From an uncultured Carboxylicivirga sp. (GTDB lineage Bacteria; Bacteroidota; Bacteroidia; Bacteroidales; Marinilabiliaceae): a stretch of 64,000 nt of DNA. Where the stretch lies: NCBI GenBank assembly GCA_947503525.1, contig CANNEA010000001.1:1116001-1180000 (forward strand), given 5' to 3'. Position numbers and translations under genes: made by a program. The notes below the pieces were generated by a model that had not been told where the DNA came from, ran no database searches, and saw nothing but the letters and a program-made list of their open reading frames with translations. Positions 1 through 9,918 of this stretch are shown piece after piece (the stretch's first letter is position 1; each line of letters begins with the position of its first letter).

Positions 1-8
1 GTTAGTAT

Positions 9-28
9 CTTTTTAATACATTAAAAAG
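9..28. repeat. 8-bp inverted repeat before the histidine kinase
   Basis: CTTTTTAA at 9-16 and TTAAAAAG at 21-28 form a perfect inverted repeat with a 4-nt spacer, 19 bp before the kinase ATG. It may be the end of an upstream terminator or an operator; the window edge prevents a decision. Confidence 0.35.
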
Positions 29-47
29 TGGATTTCCACAGCGTTAA

Positions 48-2306
48 ATGAAAAGTGTAATTAAGGTTTTCATCGTATTTATTGTATTTTTTGTTTGTTC
101 CTTCATGATCTATGGAGTAGAGGTTAAGCAGGTTCAAATTAACAATGGTGTTCTGGATTTAAGTTCTAGAGATTTTATTAATGAAATTTATGAGTTTAAT
201 GGTGATGTATGGTTTTATCATCAAACCTTCATTCATCCCTCTCAAATCAAACACTCAAGTACTTCTCGACAAAGCATTAACACTACAAAAAGCTGGAATA
301 ATCAGAATACTGATGAGGACTATATTCCAACATTTTCATTTGGCACATATCATTTTACAGTTAAGCTTCCGGCTTCAATGCATGGGGAGACTGTAATTAT
401 TCGCCCCAATCATTTTATTGCTTATGCCTCCAGATTGTACGTTAATGGTAAGGAGGCTGCGTCAAACGGAAGTGTTGGTCAATCAAAGGGTGATGTCAGA
501 TATGAGGCATCCAGAATGATGGTTGTTGATCCTGTTTTGGTTGAAAATACGACACTTGATATAGTTATTCATGTGGCCAATTTCGATCATTTTAGAGGAG
601 GAATATTTGATGATATTCATATTGGTAAGGCAGAAGATATGATAATTGATTATCAACGGAATATTCTGTTTGATTTAGGTGTGATCATTAGCTTGATTAT
701 CATGTTTTTATATCATTTTGTTTTGTATTTTGTTAATACTAAGGAGACTGTCTCACTCTATTTTAGTTTAACCGCATTAATATTTGCCGTTGATTTCTCC
801 TTTCAGGATACAATGACATTTTTCGTTCTATTCCCTGAGGCAGGATTCAGGTTATCCTCTTTTTTACATTTATCAATGCCTTACCTATTGCCATCATCTT
901 TTATGTTTTTTCTAAGTGCATTATTTCCCCAAGATGTGTCAAAACGGTTCAGAAACTTTACAGCTATTGCTTCAATGACTTTGGTGGCTATTACCCTCTT
1001 TTTTGGGAGTAGTACAAGTAGCTTTTTTGCCAAGCCTCATTTTCTTTATATCATAGGAGTTGTGTTTTATGTGCTTGTTGTAGCTGTGCGTGCTGCAATT
1101 CTAAAAAGGGAAGGTGCCTGGTTTTTCCTTGTCGCTTACCTCTTGTTTTCTGTTTTCGCCCTCAATGATATTCTTTTTGTTTTCGAGATAATACATACCA
1201 GAAGTTTAGTGTCCACAGGTCTTGTATTATTTATCTTTCTACTGTCAATATTGCAAGGGCGAAGAACTTTGGTGATGTACAATCGCAACCTGTTGTTGTC
1301 GGATAACCTGACTCAATTAAATCAGGAATTGGAAAATAAAGTTGAGCAGCGTACCACCAAACTTAGAAAGTTGCTGATGCAATTAAAGGACTTAAATGGC
1401 TTTAAAGAGAATATGACATATATGCTCGTTCACGACTTGAAGACACCTTTGAATACGATTATTAATTCAGATGTATTACCAAGTAATGAGAGAACAATGG
1501 TAGTTCAACAGTCTGGTTATTACTTGCTGAATCTGGTTGAAAATGTATTAGACGTGGTAAAAAGTGATAGCTCAGAATTACAGTTGCGAAAAGCTGAAGT
1601 TCCTTTCGAAGCATTGCTTGCAAATGCTTTAAAGGAGATTAGTTTATCAATCAAGATACATGGCTTAAAAGTTGAAATAGAAACACAGGATAATTATCTA
1701 TTAAATGTTGATAAAGAACTCTTGCATCGGGTGCTTGTGAATTTACTGTCAAACGCGATTAAGTTTTCGCCAAGAGATGGAGTCATTACAATCAGATCGA
1801 AATGGACAGATGATCAATTGCTTGAAGTTTCAATTGCCAATCAAGGACCGGCTATTTCAAAAAAGGATAAAGAAAATATTTTTGAGCAATTTTTTCAAAG
1901 CAAAGAAGGGCAGGCGAAGTCAGGATCAACAGGATTGGGCTTAACATTTTGTAAAATTGCCATTGAAGCGCATGGAGGACAAATTGGCGTTTATTCAGAA
2001 AATGAGGGTGCTGAGTTTTGGTTTAGCATCCCTGAAGCTATGCAAAGTAACTCCGCATATAAAGCAAGAACTACGATGGATAAGGATCTTGAAGTTCTTG
2101 ATAAGGAAGATAAAATATTTCTAAAGGAACTGGCACTTCAATTAAAGACAATTCAACCCTATGATATTTCTGAAATTACAAAACGCATTAATGAGCTTGA
2201 TCCAACTAGTCAAGCTGCACTTAAATGGCTCCGTAATGTTGAAAATGCGGCCTATGCTTCCGATATAAAGACATACGATAGTCTTATAAAAATGATATTT
2301 GAATGA
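48..2306 (+). CDS. Membrane sensor histidine kinase with 7TMR-DISM-type input region
   Basis: Hybrid of an extracytoplasmic sensor and a histidine kinase, 752 residues. A signal-like hydrophobic start is followed by a beta-rich extracytoplasmic region (about 25-198) and about seven hydrophobic helices (about 200-400), the layout of 7TMR-DISM sensors. A coiled linker (about 415-450) leads to the HisKA H-box (HDLKTPLN, His462) and a HATPase domain with N-box NLLSNAIKF (about 565) and G-box GLGL (about 630). About 85 further residues after the ATPase domain are helical and unassigned. The kinase should autophosphorylate His462 and pass phosphate to the response regulator encoded 95 bp downstream. 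The ligand is unknown; DISM sensors often recognise carbohydrates, but that is family knowledge only. Confidence 0.88.
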   Translation: MKSVIKVFIVFIVFFVCSFMIYGVEVKQVQINNGVLDLSSRDFINEIYEFNGDVWFYHQTFIHPSQIKHSSTSRQSINTTKSWNNQNTDEDYIPTFSFGTYHFTVKLPASMHGETVIIRPNHFIAYASRLYVNGKEAASNGSVGQSKGDVRYEASRMMVVDPVLVENTTLDIVIHVANFDHFRGGIFDDIHIGKAEDMIIDYQRNILFDLGVIISLIIMFLYHFVLYFVNTKETVSLYFSLTALIFAVDFSFQDTMTFFVLFPEAGFRLSSFLHLSMPYLLPSSFMFFLSALFPQDVSKRFRNFTAIASMTLVAITLFFGSSTSSFFAKPHFLYIIGVVFYVLVVAVRAAILKREGAWFFLVAYLLFSVFALNDILFVFEIIHTRSLVSTGLVLFIFLLSILQGRRTLVMYNRNLLLSDNLTQLNQELENKVEQRTTKLRKLLMQLKDLNGFKENMTYMLVHDLKTPLNTIINSDVLPSNERTMVVQQSGYYLLNLVENVLDVVKSDSSELQLRKAEVPFEALLANALKEISLSIKIHGLKVEIETQDNYLLNVDKELLHRVLVNLLSNAIKFSPRDGVITIRSKWTDDQLLEVSIANQGPAISKKDKENIFEQFFQSKEGQAKSGSTGLGLTFCKIAIEAHGGQIGVYSENEGAEFWFSIPEAMQSNSAYKARTTMDKDLEVLDKEDKIFLKELALQLKTIQPYDISEITKRINELDPTSQAALKWLRNVENAAYASDIKTYDSLIKMIFE

Positions 2307-2401
2307 GATATATTGTTTTTAATGAATTTCGCATGTATACTTTTTGCTTACCTTAATCTGTCATAAATTTTACTTTTTTAGGTATTTTACATACCAAACC
2401 A

Positions 2402-3250
2402 ATGCCTATAGAAATGGAAAATTACAAATTATTGATTATCGATAATGACATCGACAACCTGAAGTTGATGGTTTCAATTTTTATGGAGCAATTACCATTT
2501 TCAAAGTGCTATCAGTGTAATAATCCTGAAAAGGCTATGGATATTGCAAAGGAAGTAAAACCAAATTTAATTATTACCGATTGGGATATGCCTCAGATGT
2601 CAGGTATTGAACTGATCAAGCAATTCAGAGCTTCCTCTTTTGCCAAAGAAACACCAATCATTATGGCCACTGGAGTGATGCTGACTGCTAATCATCTTAA
2701 AATGGCTTTAGATGCCGGGGCAATGGATTATATCCGCAAGCCAATTGATGCCATCGAATTAATCGCCCGTACCAGAGCTGCCTTATTAATTACAAGTTAT
2801 TACCAGGAGATTGTAAAGCAAAAAGATCAGGAACTAACGGAAAGTTCTTTGCACATGATTAAGAGTAGTGAGTATATCAGTGATTTTGAACAAAAGGTGG
2901 ATACCATTACTCAAAAAATGGATATTAACATAAATGATGCAAAGGCTCAGCTAAAAGCATTAAAAGAAGAACTAAAATTTTTGAGTAAGGAGGATAGCTG
3001 GCGTCGTTTTAGTGTGTCTTTTTCTAAAGTACATCAGGATTTTGAACGTAACTTAACCTCAAAACATCCGAATTTAACACCAACAGAATTAAAATTGAGT
3101 GCTTTTATTCGCCTTGGGATGCATAATAAGGAAATAGCATCTATTCTGCACCTGTCTTCGGATAGTATAAAGGTTTCGCGATATCGTTTACGAAAGAAAT
3201 TAAAAGTTGAAACGGGGGAAAATCTTGAAGTTTATTTTTTACAGTTTTAA
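2402..3250 (+). CDS. Response regulator with C-terminal LuxR-type helix-turn-helix
   Basis: Two-component transcription regulator, 282 residues. Residues about 8-130 are a receiver domain with acidic residues near the start (IDNDIDN), the phospho-acceptor Asp60 in ITDWDMP and the conserved Lys in RKPID. A long helical linker (about 135-215) follows, then a LuxR/NarL-type helix-turn-helix (about 220-275) with the TPTELK and HNKEIASIL elements. It lies directly downstream of the sensor kinase in the same direction, so the two probably form a signalling pair. The start could also be the second Met (2414). The ORF ends just before a bidirectional terminator. Confidence 0.88.
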   Translation: MPIEMENYKLLIIDNDIDNLKLMVSIFMEQLPFSKCYQCNNPEKAMDIAKEVKPNLIITDWDMPQMSGIELIKQFRASSFAKETPIIMATGVMLTANHLKMALDAGAMDYIRKPIDAIELIARTRAALLITSYYQEIVKQKDQELTESSLHMIKSSEYISDFEQKVDTITQKMDININDAKAQLKALKEELKFLSKEDSWRRFSVSFSKVHQDFERNLTSKHPNLTPTELKLSAFIRLGMHNKEIASILHLSSDSIKVSRYRLRKKLKVETGENLEVYFLQF

Positions 3251-3269
3251 TTACGAAGGATAATTTGAT

Positions 3270-3304
3270 AACAAAGCCTGTGAATTAATTTCACAGGCTT
3301 TGTT
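3270..3304. terminator. Bidirectional terminator between response regulator and S9 peptidase
   Basis: Perfect stem with arms 3270-3284 and 3290-3304 (core AAAGCCTGTGAA) around a 5-nt loop. It lies between two convergent genes and has T-rich or A-rich ends suited to both directions. Confidence 0.8.
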
Positions 3305-3308
3305 AGAT

Positions 3309-5363
3309 TTACCAATCTAATCCATATTGATCACTAATGTCCAGAGGTGGCATTGGGCCATCCAAGGGCTTTAGGTCACGCACGTACCAATCCAACCAGG
3401 CCAACTGGCGATACAATACATCAATCTGACCAACTTGTTTTCTATTACCATGTCCTTCTCCCGGATATTGTACCAAACGAACTGCAGGATGTCCATTCAT
3501 TTTCATGCGACGATATAGTTCGTAGCTTTGAGTAGGGTGAACGCGTGGATCAGCAGCTCCTCCATAAATAAGAGTAGCCGTTTTGCTCTTGTGGGCGTAA
3601 TAAACCGGACTGCGTTCCAGATTCATCTGCCATTGTTCTTCTAAAGGTTTGCCACTATGTACATATAACTCTTCGTATGGGATATCAGTGGTTCCACGTT
3701 TACTAATGATATTACTTATCCCAACAAACATCCCAACTGCTTTTACGTAATCAGTGTAGTAAGTTGCAAACCATGCTGAGGCATAGCCGCCATATGATCC
3801 ACCTGCCATACCAACTCTTTCGCGATCAGCACCTTTTTCTTTTATAAGGTATTCGATGGCATCGGCCAGATCATCAAATTCTTTACCCGCAGGATCCATA
3901 AAACCCTCCATTCCAAAGTCGACACCATAACCTGTGCTTGCTCTATAATTAATGTAAGCTGCCATATAGCCTTTACCAGCCATTACTTGCCCCGGTGTAG
4001 CATATCGACTAAGCCATCCATTTGAATGATGCGACTCTGGTCCGCCATGAACAAATAGTATAATAGGGTATGTTTTATTTGCATCAAATCCAACTGGCTT
4101 AATTAACAATCCTTCAACTTCAAGTCCATCTCTGGCTTCGAAACGGATTACTTCTTGTTCGCCAAGTTGCTTATTTGCTAATTCAGGATTTATATCCGTT
4201 ATCTTTATCAATTCATCTTTGCCATTCCAACTGTATATGTTGGACGGATCAGTAGGTGTAGATCCTGTAAAAATGAACTGTTTGAAATCAGAACTAAATT
4301 TAGGGCTTGAGAAAATAATACCTGAGTTCTGAGAGTTGAGAATAAGCTTTCGTTTTTCATTTTTTAAACTGAAAGTGAATATCTTATTATTCACACCTTC
4401 TCCAGCGAAATAAATCAATTCCTTATCGCTTTTCCAATTAACCCAGCTAATATGCCCCTTGTATTTATCAGGTGTTATGTTTTTCGTAATACCTGCCTTC
4501 AGATCGATATAAAAGGCTTGACTTACTGCATGGTCGTTAATGTTTAATGCAGCGGCATACGCCAATTTTGTTCCATCAGGACTGAATGAATAAGCTCCAA
4601 GTTTACCATTGTTATCTAAAACTCGGCTTACTTTTTCTGATTTCAAATCATATACATGAATTTTTCTAAACATGTAATTCTGATCAACCAACTTTAAAGG
4701 TGTGGCCGTGTAGGCTAATTGCATTCCTTGTTTGTCGAATTCAAAGTTCCATACATTAACAGACTTTGTTAACTGTTTAAGCTCCGTGGTCACAAAATCT
4801 TCGTCGAATTCCTGAAGGAATAAGTTGTCGTTAATAATATCTTCTTCATAGAATATAAAATTGTAACCTCTCTTGTCTAATTCTTTTTGCTTATCGCTTT
4901 TTCCCTGTGAGGCAATATAGGCAATGGCCTTGCCATTGGGGTGCCATTTAAAGGAGTTTACACCCGTTTGACTATTAGTGACTTGAATTTTTTCTCCATT
5001 GTCCTTAAGAATCCAAATCTGGTTTTTACCATCGGTTTTTTCTATGACAGCAAGTTGAGTACCATCATTATTCCAACTTGGAGATTTAAACTTTTCATCC
5101 TCACCAAATAAGGCAGTACTCTGACCTGTTTCCAGGTTTAGGAGTTGGTATTCACTGTGAGCTCCACCTGCTTTTTCGTTAGCGTTGCGTGGGGTGTAAA
5201 GACTGTAAATCAATTGCGATCCATCAGGACTTAGTTGATTGGTTCGTGTGTATTTTAAGGCAAGCAAATCTGCAGGGCTTAAAACATCCTGGGCGTGGCT
5301 TATGTTTCCAATGGCCAATGTTAAAACTAGGATTGCCAAAATTTTACCGAAAGGTGTTTTCAT
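3309..5363 (-). CDS. Secreted S9 family prolyl oligopeptidase-type peptidase
   Basis: Serine peptidase of the S9C (acylaminoacyl-peptidase/DPP-like) group, 684 residues, with a signal peptide ending near SHAQD. The first two thirds form a WD40/TolB-like beta-propeller (repeats such as SPDGTKLAY and WNNDGTQLAV). The C-terminal third is an alpha/beta hydrolase with the oxyanion segment FVHGGPESH and a full triad: Ser523 in GGSYGGY, Asp605 in AADPR and His638 in GEGHGN. It probably trims small peptides in the periplasm or at the cell surface. No T9SS sorting domain is seen. It is a single-gene unit convergent with the response regulator. Confidence 0.9.
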   Translation of the reverse strand: MKTPFGKILAILVLTLAIGNISHAQDVLSPADLLALKYTRTNQLSPDGSQLIYSLYTPRNANEKAGGAHSEYQLLNLETGQSTALFGEDEKFKSPSWNNDGTQLAVIEKTDGKNQIWILKDNGEKIQVTNSQTGVNSFKWHPNGKAIAYIASQGKSDKQKELDKRGYNFIFYEEDIINDNLFLQEFDEDFVTTELKQLTKSVNVWNFEFDKQGMQLAYTATPLKLVDQNYMFRKIHVYDLKSEKVSRVLDNNGKLGAYSFSPDGTKLAYAAALNINDHAVSQAFYIDLKAGITKNITPDKYKGHISWVNWKSDKELIYFAGEGVNNKIFTFSLKNEKRKLILNSQNSGIIFSSPKFSSDFKQFIFTGSTPTDPSNIYSWNGKDELIKITDINPELANKQLGEQEVIRFEARDGLEVEGLLIKPVGFDANKTYPIILFVHGGPESHHSNGWLSRYATPGQVMAGKGYMAAYINYRASTGYGVDFGMEGFMDPAGKEFDDLADAIEYLIKEKGADRERVGMAGGSYGGYASAWFATYYTDYVKAVGMFVGISNIISKRGTTDIPYEELYVHSGKPLEEQWQMNLERSPVYYAHKSKTATLIYGGAADPRVHPTQSYELYRRMKMNGHPAVRLVQYPGEGHGNRKQVGQIDVLYRQLAWLDWYVRDLKPLDGPMPPLDISDQYGLDW

Positions 5364-5455
5364 CTGAATATAATCTGGTTATTAATTTTGAATTGTATTA
5401 AGCCTAAAGTTAAAATAATGCCTTTACAATGCCAATGAATGATTACGCTATGTTT

Positions 5456-5476
5456 TGTTTAAATACTTTTTAAACA
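5456..5476. repeat. TGTTTAA-N7-TTAAACA dyad upstream of the EamA gene
   Basis: Perfect 7-bp arms at 5456-5462 and 5470-5476, 42 bp before the EamA start. The arms are the same as those of the two longer dyads at 21073 and 31664 but with a shorter spacer. It may be an operator or a hairpin in the leader. Confidence 0.4.
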
Positions 5477-5517
5477 GACGAAATTGATATAGCTTAGCGC
5501 ATCCTAAATCGATAATT

Positions 5518-6396
5518 ATGCCTTGGACTAATAAATGGTTTCAGTTTACAGTTTTAATGACTTTAGCATTTGTATGGGGGAGTTCATTTATTCTGATAAA
5601 AGTAGGCCTGAAAAGTTTTGATAGTATTCAGGTTGCCTCTTTGCGTATTGGGTTTGCTTCATTGGTTTTATTACCTTATTCATTAAAACACTTAAAAGGC
5701 CTGAAGAAAAAAGATCTGTCAAGTATTTTGATCGCAGGTTTTGTAGGAAGCCTTATTCCGGCATTTTTATTTACAAAGGCACAAACTCAAATTGATAGTG
5801 CTTTAGCAGGTATGTTAAACTCATTAACACCTGTTTTTACCTTATTAGTTGGACTACTATTGTTTAAAACAAAGTTTAAGCTCTCACAATTAATTGGAAT
5901 CATTTTAGGATTACTTGGAGCCTTAGGTTTGATTACATCTGGAAAAAGCATATCTCTTGATAGTATAAATGCCTATGGATTTTTAATTGTATTGGCAACA
6001 CTATGTTATGGAATAAATATAAATGTAGTTAAAGCACGATTGACGCATTTATCAGGAGTTCAGATCACCTCTTTATCTTTCTTTTTTGTTGGTCCGGTTG
6101 CTCTGTTTTATTTCCTGACTACTGACATACAAGCTGCAACCCAAAATGAAAACTGGTTGATTCATTTCGGAGCGATTGCATTATTAGGCATTTTAGGAAC
6201 GGCCATTGCCATGTTGGCCATGAATACATTAATCCGATATTCGTCTGCTGTATTTGCTTCTTCAGTAACCTATATCATACCTATATTTGCCATTCTGTGG
6301 GGATTTCTTGATGGTGAAATAATTACCTTATTCCATTTACTCTTTATGGGAATCATACTACTGGGTGTCTATTTGATTAATAAAAGGAAAGCTTAA
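5518..6396 (+). CDS. EamA/DMT-family permease
   Basis: Inner-membrane carrier of the drug/metabolite transporter superfamily, 292 residues with about ten hydrophobic helices arranged as two EamA halves (about 10-140 and 155-290). The first half begins with the typical AFVWGSSFILIKVGL segment. The substrate cannot be read from the sequence; relatives export amino acids, nucleobases or other metabolites. It stands alone between a minus-strand peptidase and a cupin gene. Confidence 0.9.
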   Translation: MPWTNKWFQFTVLMTLAFVWGSSFILIKVGLKSFDSIQVASLRIGFASLVLLPYSLKHLKGLKKKDLSSILIAGFVGSLIPAFLFTKAQTQIDSALAGMLNSLTPVFTLLVGLLLFKTKFKLSQLIGIILGLLGALGLITSGKSISLDSINAYGFLIVLATLCYGININVVKARLTHLSGVQITSLSFFFVGPVALFYFLTTDIQAATQNENWLIHFGAIALLGILGTAIAMLAMNTLIRYSSAVFASSVTYIIPIFAILWGFLDGEIITLFHLLFMGIILLGVYLINKRKA

Positions 6397-6462
6397 TGGA
6401 TTCTTTTAAAGTCTTTATATTTAACACTTCGTATTAATAAACTAAATGTATTAGATAAATTA

Positions 6463-6470
6463 TACCTTTG
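6463..6470 (+). promoter_or_regulatory. Probable -7 element for the cupin gene
   Basis: TACCTTTG matches the Bacteroidota TAnnTTTG -7 element and lies 36 bp before the Met codon at 6507. No clear -33 box was found. It overlaps a possible upstream TTG start at 6468, which argues for the start at 6507. Confidence 0.45.
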
Positions 6471-6506
6471 GTAGGTTCTATTGTTTGTTTTATAAAACTT
6501 TGCTAC

Positions 6507-7352
6507 ATGAAAACAAGATTTACTTTTTTGGTTTATTTAATTACATGCTTATCGGTTGGGGTGCTAAGTGCGCAGGAAATACCTATTGAGCACCTTGTAA
6601 TGAAATTAAATGCCAATAAACAAGAATCCAGCAAAACAATACTCAAAAATGAAATTGCTGGAATCGATGTTAAGCACATTACTTTAACAGGAGGAGTTAA
6701 TAAAAAGGAAGACCTCAAAGATGGATATAAATATATTTACATATTTATTAAAGGACAGGGTAGTGTAGTTGCTGATAGAAAAAAGTATAAGCTAGAACCT
6801 GAAACCATATTTTTGCCAAATTCAGTGAATAATGTATCACTAAGTGTTTCTAAAAACGATACGCTGCATTTTCTTAAAATAGCAAGCGAGTTAACGGAAC
6901 AAGATCTTTTAGATTTGAAAGAATTTCCAAAAGAAAATACAAATCAGGTCTACTTTGCAAAATTTACGGACTGTGAGGCTTACACAGAACCTATTAAAAG
7001 TCTTAATACAGTAAGCCGTACAGTTTTACCCAACAAATACATACCACGTATTGCTATGGGAACGGTTGAAACTACTGGTCCCGATAAGGTTGATCCTCAT
7101 GAACATGCAATGTTGGAGCAATTATTTCTGGGACTAACGGATAACCAGGTTATGGTTTTTGCTGATGATGCTAAAGTGAAATTTCCAGCATACTCTTTAC
7201 TTCATATTCCTCTAGGTTCAAGTCATTCAGTAAAGGTTGATAAGGGAAAAAAGATGTATTATATGTGGATGGACTTCTTTTTGGATAAGGAAGGCGAGGA
7301 ATGGTTGAAAACGCATAAAGCGATTGATAAATATGAATCAGATAATGAATAA
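6507..7352 (+). CDS. Secreted cupin-fold protein
   Basis: Protein of 281 residues with a signal peptide (hydrophobic stretch then SAQE). The mature part has two cupin-like halves: an N-terminal one without clear metal ligands and a C-terminal one (about 190-265) with PHEHAMLEQLF, which supplies His and Glu ligands, and a later HSVKV histidine. The function is unknown; periplasmic cupins of this kind may bind or isomerise sugars or small acids. The Met at 6507 is chosen because it opens a normal signal peptide and because a promoter element covers the alternative TTG at 6468. Confidence 0.7.
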   Translation: MKTRFTFLVYLITCLSVGVLSAQEIPIEHLVMKLNANKQESSKTILKNEIAGIDVKHITLTGGVNKKEDLKDGYKYIYIFIKGQGSVVADRKKYKLEPETIFLPNSVNNVSLSVSKNDTLHFLKIASELTEQDLLDLKEFPKENTNQVYFAKFTDCEAYTEPIKSLNTVSRTVLPNKYIPRIAMGTVETTGPDKVDPHEHAMLEQLFLGLTDNQVMVFADDAKVKFPAYSLLHIPLGSSHSVKVDKGKKMYYMWMDFFLDKEGEEWLKTHKAIDKYESDNE

Positions 7353-7417
7353 GTGATTATTTTATTACAGCTTGATGTATGTAATTAATAAAGCGATTTG
7401 ATTTGTAAAGTAATAGA

Positions 7418-7443
7418 AAAGGCCATCCGCAAGGATGGCCTTT
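7418..7443. terminator. Bidirectional terminator with GCAA tetraloop
   Basis: Perfect 11-bp stem (7418-7428 with 7433-7443, core GGCCATCC) closed by a GCAA loop of the stable GNRA type. It sits between the convergent cupin and aconitase genes. Confidence 0.85.
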
Positions 7444-7465
7444 GTTTTATACTTGATTCAAAAAC

Positions 7466-9730
7466 TTAAGCGTTTTGAGTCTTAATCAGGTTTAATGCTG
7501 AACCCGCTTTAAACCAGTCTATCTGTTGTTCGTTATAAGTGTGATTAGCTACAATTACTTCTTTGCTTCCATCACCATGAACTAACTCCAGTTGGAGTGC
7601 TTTGCCCGGAGCAAACTGATCTAAATCCAGGAAGTTAAAAGTATCATCCTCCATGATTTTATCGTAATCAGCTTCATTGGCAAAAGTTAAACCTAACATA
7701 CCTTGTTTCTTAAGGTTAGTTTCGTGAATTCTGGCAAAACTCTTAACCAATACCGCACGAACTCCTAAATGACGTGGTTCCATAGCGGCATGCTCACGAG
7801 AAGAACCTTCTCCATAGTTGTGATCACCAACAACCACCGTTGGAATACCAGCTGCCTTATATGTTCTTTGTGTTGCAGGTACTTCAGCATATTCACCATT
7901 GATTTGGCTTTTTACTTTGTTGGTTTCTTCATTAAAGAAGTTGACCGCACCAATCAACATGTTATTTGAGATATTATCTAAATGACCACGGAATTTCAAC
8001 CATGGACCAGCCATTGAAATATGGTCAGTTGTGCATTTTCCTTTAGCCTTAATTAATAACTTAGCTCCAGTGATGTTTTGTCCATCCCATGCTGTAAAAG
8101 GAGATAATAATTGTAGTCGTTCACTATCATCGCTCACAACTACATTAACATCAGATCCATCTTCAGCGGGAGCCTGATAACCTGGATCTTCAACGCCAAA
8201 CCCTTGCGGAGGCAATTCATATCCACTTGGTGCATCCAGTTTTACCTGTTCACCCTTTTCATTAGTTAAGGTATCTGTAATCGGATTAAAACCTAAATCA
8301 CCTGCTATTGCCAAAGCAGTAACTAATTCAGGAGAACCAACAAAAGCATATGTATTTGGATTGCCATCTGCACGTTTAGCAAAGTTTCTGTTAAACGAGT
8401 GAACGATGGTGTTTTTTTCTTGTTTTTCAGCTCCTGTTCTGGCCCACATACCAATGCATGGTCCACAGGCATTGGCGTATACTTCACCTCCCATTTTATT
8501 GAAAGTGTCGATTAAGCCATCACGGTCGATGGTATAACGAACCGTTTCAGATCCTGGTGTGATTTTAAATTCGCCTTTAGCATTTAGGTTTTTATCAGCA
8601 GCTTGTTTTGCTATTGATGCTGCGCGAGATATATCTTCGTACGATGAATTGGTACATGAACCAATTAAACCCACTTCAACTTTTAAAGGCCATCCATTTT
8701 TTTCTGCTTCAGCACGCATTTCCGAAATTGGAGTTGCACGATCTGGAGTAAAAGGACCGTTTAAGTGCGGCTCAAGAGTATCCAGATTAATTTCAATAAC
8801 CTGATCAAAATATTGTTCAGGATTGGCGTAAACCTCTGCATCAGCTGTTAAATGTTCTTTAATTCCATTGGCCGCATCTGCAACATCGGTTCTGTCAGTA
8901 GCACGTAAATAGCGCTCCATCGATTCGTCGTATCCAAATGTTGATGTAGTTGCACCTATCTCAGCACCCATATTACAGATGGTTCCTTTTCCGGTACAGC
9001 TTAATGATTCAGCACCTTCGCCAAAATATTCAACGATACATCCGGTACCTCCTTTAACGGTTAGTATACCAGCTACTTTTAAAATAATATCTTTTGGTGC
9101 AGCCCAGCCATTTAATTTGCCAGTTAGCTTAACACCGATTAATTTAGGGAATTTAAGTTCCCAAGGCATTCCGGCCATAACATCAACCGCATCGGCACCA
9201 CCAACACCAATTGCAACCATTCCTAAACCACCTGCATTAACAGTGTGTGAATCCGTACCTATCATCATTCCGCCAGGGAAAGCATAATTTTCAAGTACCA
9301 CCTGGTGTATGATACCAGCTCCGGGTTTCCAAAAGCCAATTCCATAACGATTAGATACTGAACTTAGGAAATCATAAACTTCTTTATTACTTACTTCTGC
9401 CGTCTTAAGGTCAGAAGAAGCACCTACTTTAGCCTGTATAAGGTGATCAGCGTGAACCGTTGAAGGAACCGCAGCTCTATTCTTTCCAGCCTGCATAAAT
9501 TGCAACAAAGCCATTTGCGCCGTAGCATCTTGCATCGCCACTCGGTCCGGATTGAAGTTTACATATGAATTTCCCCTTTCGTAAGCACCAGAAGGAAGAT
9601 TGTCCGCTAAGTGTGCATATAAAATCTTTTCAGTCAGCGTTAAAGGCTTACCAAGTAGCTCACGAGTTTTTTCAACCTTGGCTGGCATCTTGGCATATGC
9701 CTTTTTTATCATTTCAATATCAAAAGCCAT
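7466..9730 (-). CDS. acn: Aconitate hydratase
   Basis: TCA-cycle enzyme that interconverts citrate and isocitrate through a [4Fe-4S] cluster, 754 residues. It resembles the mitochondrial type rather than AcnB. The cluster ligands are visible as Cys359 (GSCTNSS) and Cys422/Cys425 (ACGPC). Other family marks are the GTDSHT segment and the C-terminal swivel domain with [17 protein letters not shown]. It is a single-gene unit with its own promoter and shares the divergent region 9731-9918 with the permease gene. Confidence 0.96.
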   Translation of the reverse strand: MAFDIEMIKKAYAKMPAKVEKTRELLGKPLTLTEKILYAHLADNLPSGAYERGNSYVNFNPDRVAMQDATAQMALLQFMQAGKNRAAVPSTVHADHLIQAKVGASSDLKTAEVSNKEVYDFLSSVSNRYGIGFWKPGAGIIHQVVLENYAFPGGMMIGTDSHTVNAGGLGMVAIGVGGADAVDVMAGMPWELKFPKLIGVKLTGKLNGWAAPKDIILKVAGILTVKGGTGCIVEYFGEGAESLSCTGKGTICNMGAEIGATTSTFGYDESMERYLRATDRTDVADAANGIKEHLTADAEVYANPEQYFDQVIEINLDTLEPHLNGPFTPDRATPISEMRAEAEKNGWPLKVEVGLIGSCTNSSYEDISRAASIAKQAADKNLNAKGEFKITPGSETVRYTIDRDGLIDTFNKMGGEVYANACGPCIGMWARTGAEKQEKNTIVHSFNRNFAKRADGNPNTYAFVGSPELVTALAIAGDLGFNPITDTLTNEKGEQVKLDAPSGYELPPQGFGVEDPGYQAPAEDGSDVNVVVSDDSERLQLLSPFTAWDGQNITGAKLLIKAKGKCTTDHISMAGPWLKFRGHLDNISNNMLIGAVNFFNEETNKVKSQINGEYAEVPATQRTYKAAGIPTVVVGDHNYGEGSSREHAAMEPRHLGVRAVLVKSFARIHETNLKKQGMLGLTFANEADYDKIMEDDTFNFLDLDQFAPGKALQLELVHGDGSKEVIVANHTYNEQQIDWFKAGSALNLIKTQNA

Positions 9731-9777
9731 ATTTCTGATTCGTTTAGATAATGATTATTGTGGTATTTTAGAACTAG

Positions 9778-9810
9778 CAAATCTAGCAAAAAGTCTTACC
9801 ATATAACAAG
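9778..9810 (-). promoter_or_regulatory. Promoter of aconitase
   Basis: On the minus strand CTTG (9807-9810) and TAGATTTG (9778-9785) are separated by 21 bp, fitting the Bacteroidota -33/-7 pattern. Transcription would begin near 9771, giving a leader of about 40 nt. Confidence 0.6.
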
Positions 9811-9918
9811 AAGCCTTGCTTTTTGTTGTTGTACTTTATCCGCTTTATATTTCTTTTATTAACTTGACGGTGTTTTTAACTGGATAAGCATAAAAGCATA
9901 GGGCTTAAACCCAAATAT

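Noticed and set aside
6468-6506. Upstream TTG start for the cupin gene
   Set aside because: It overlaps a TAnnTTTG promoter element and adds residues before a normal signal peptide.
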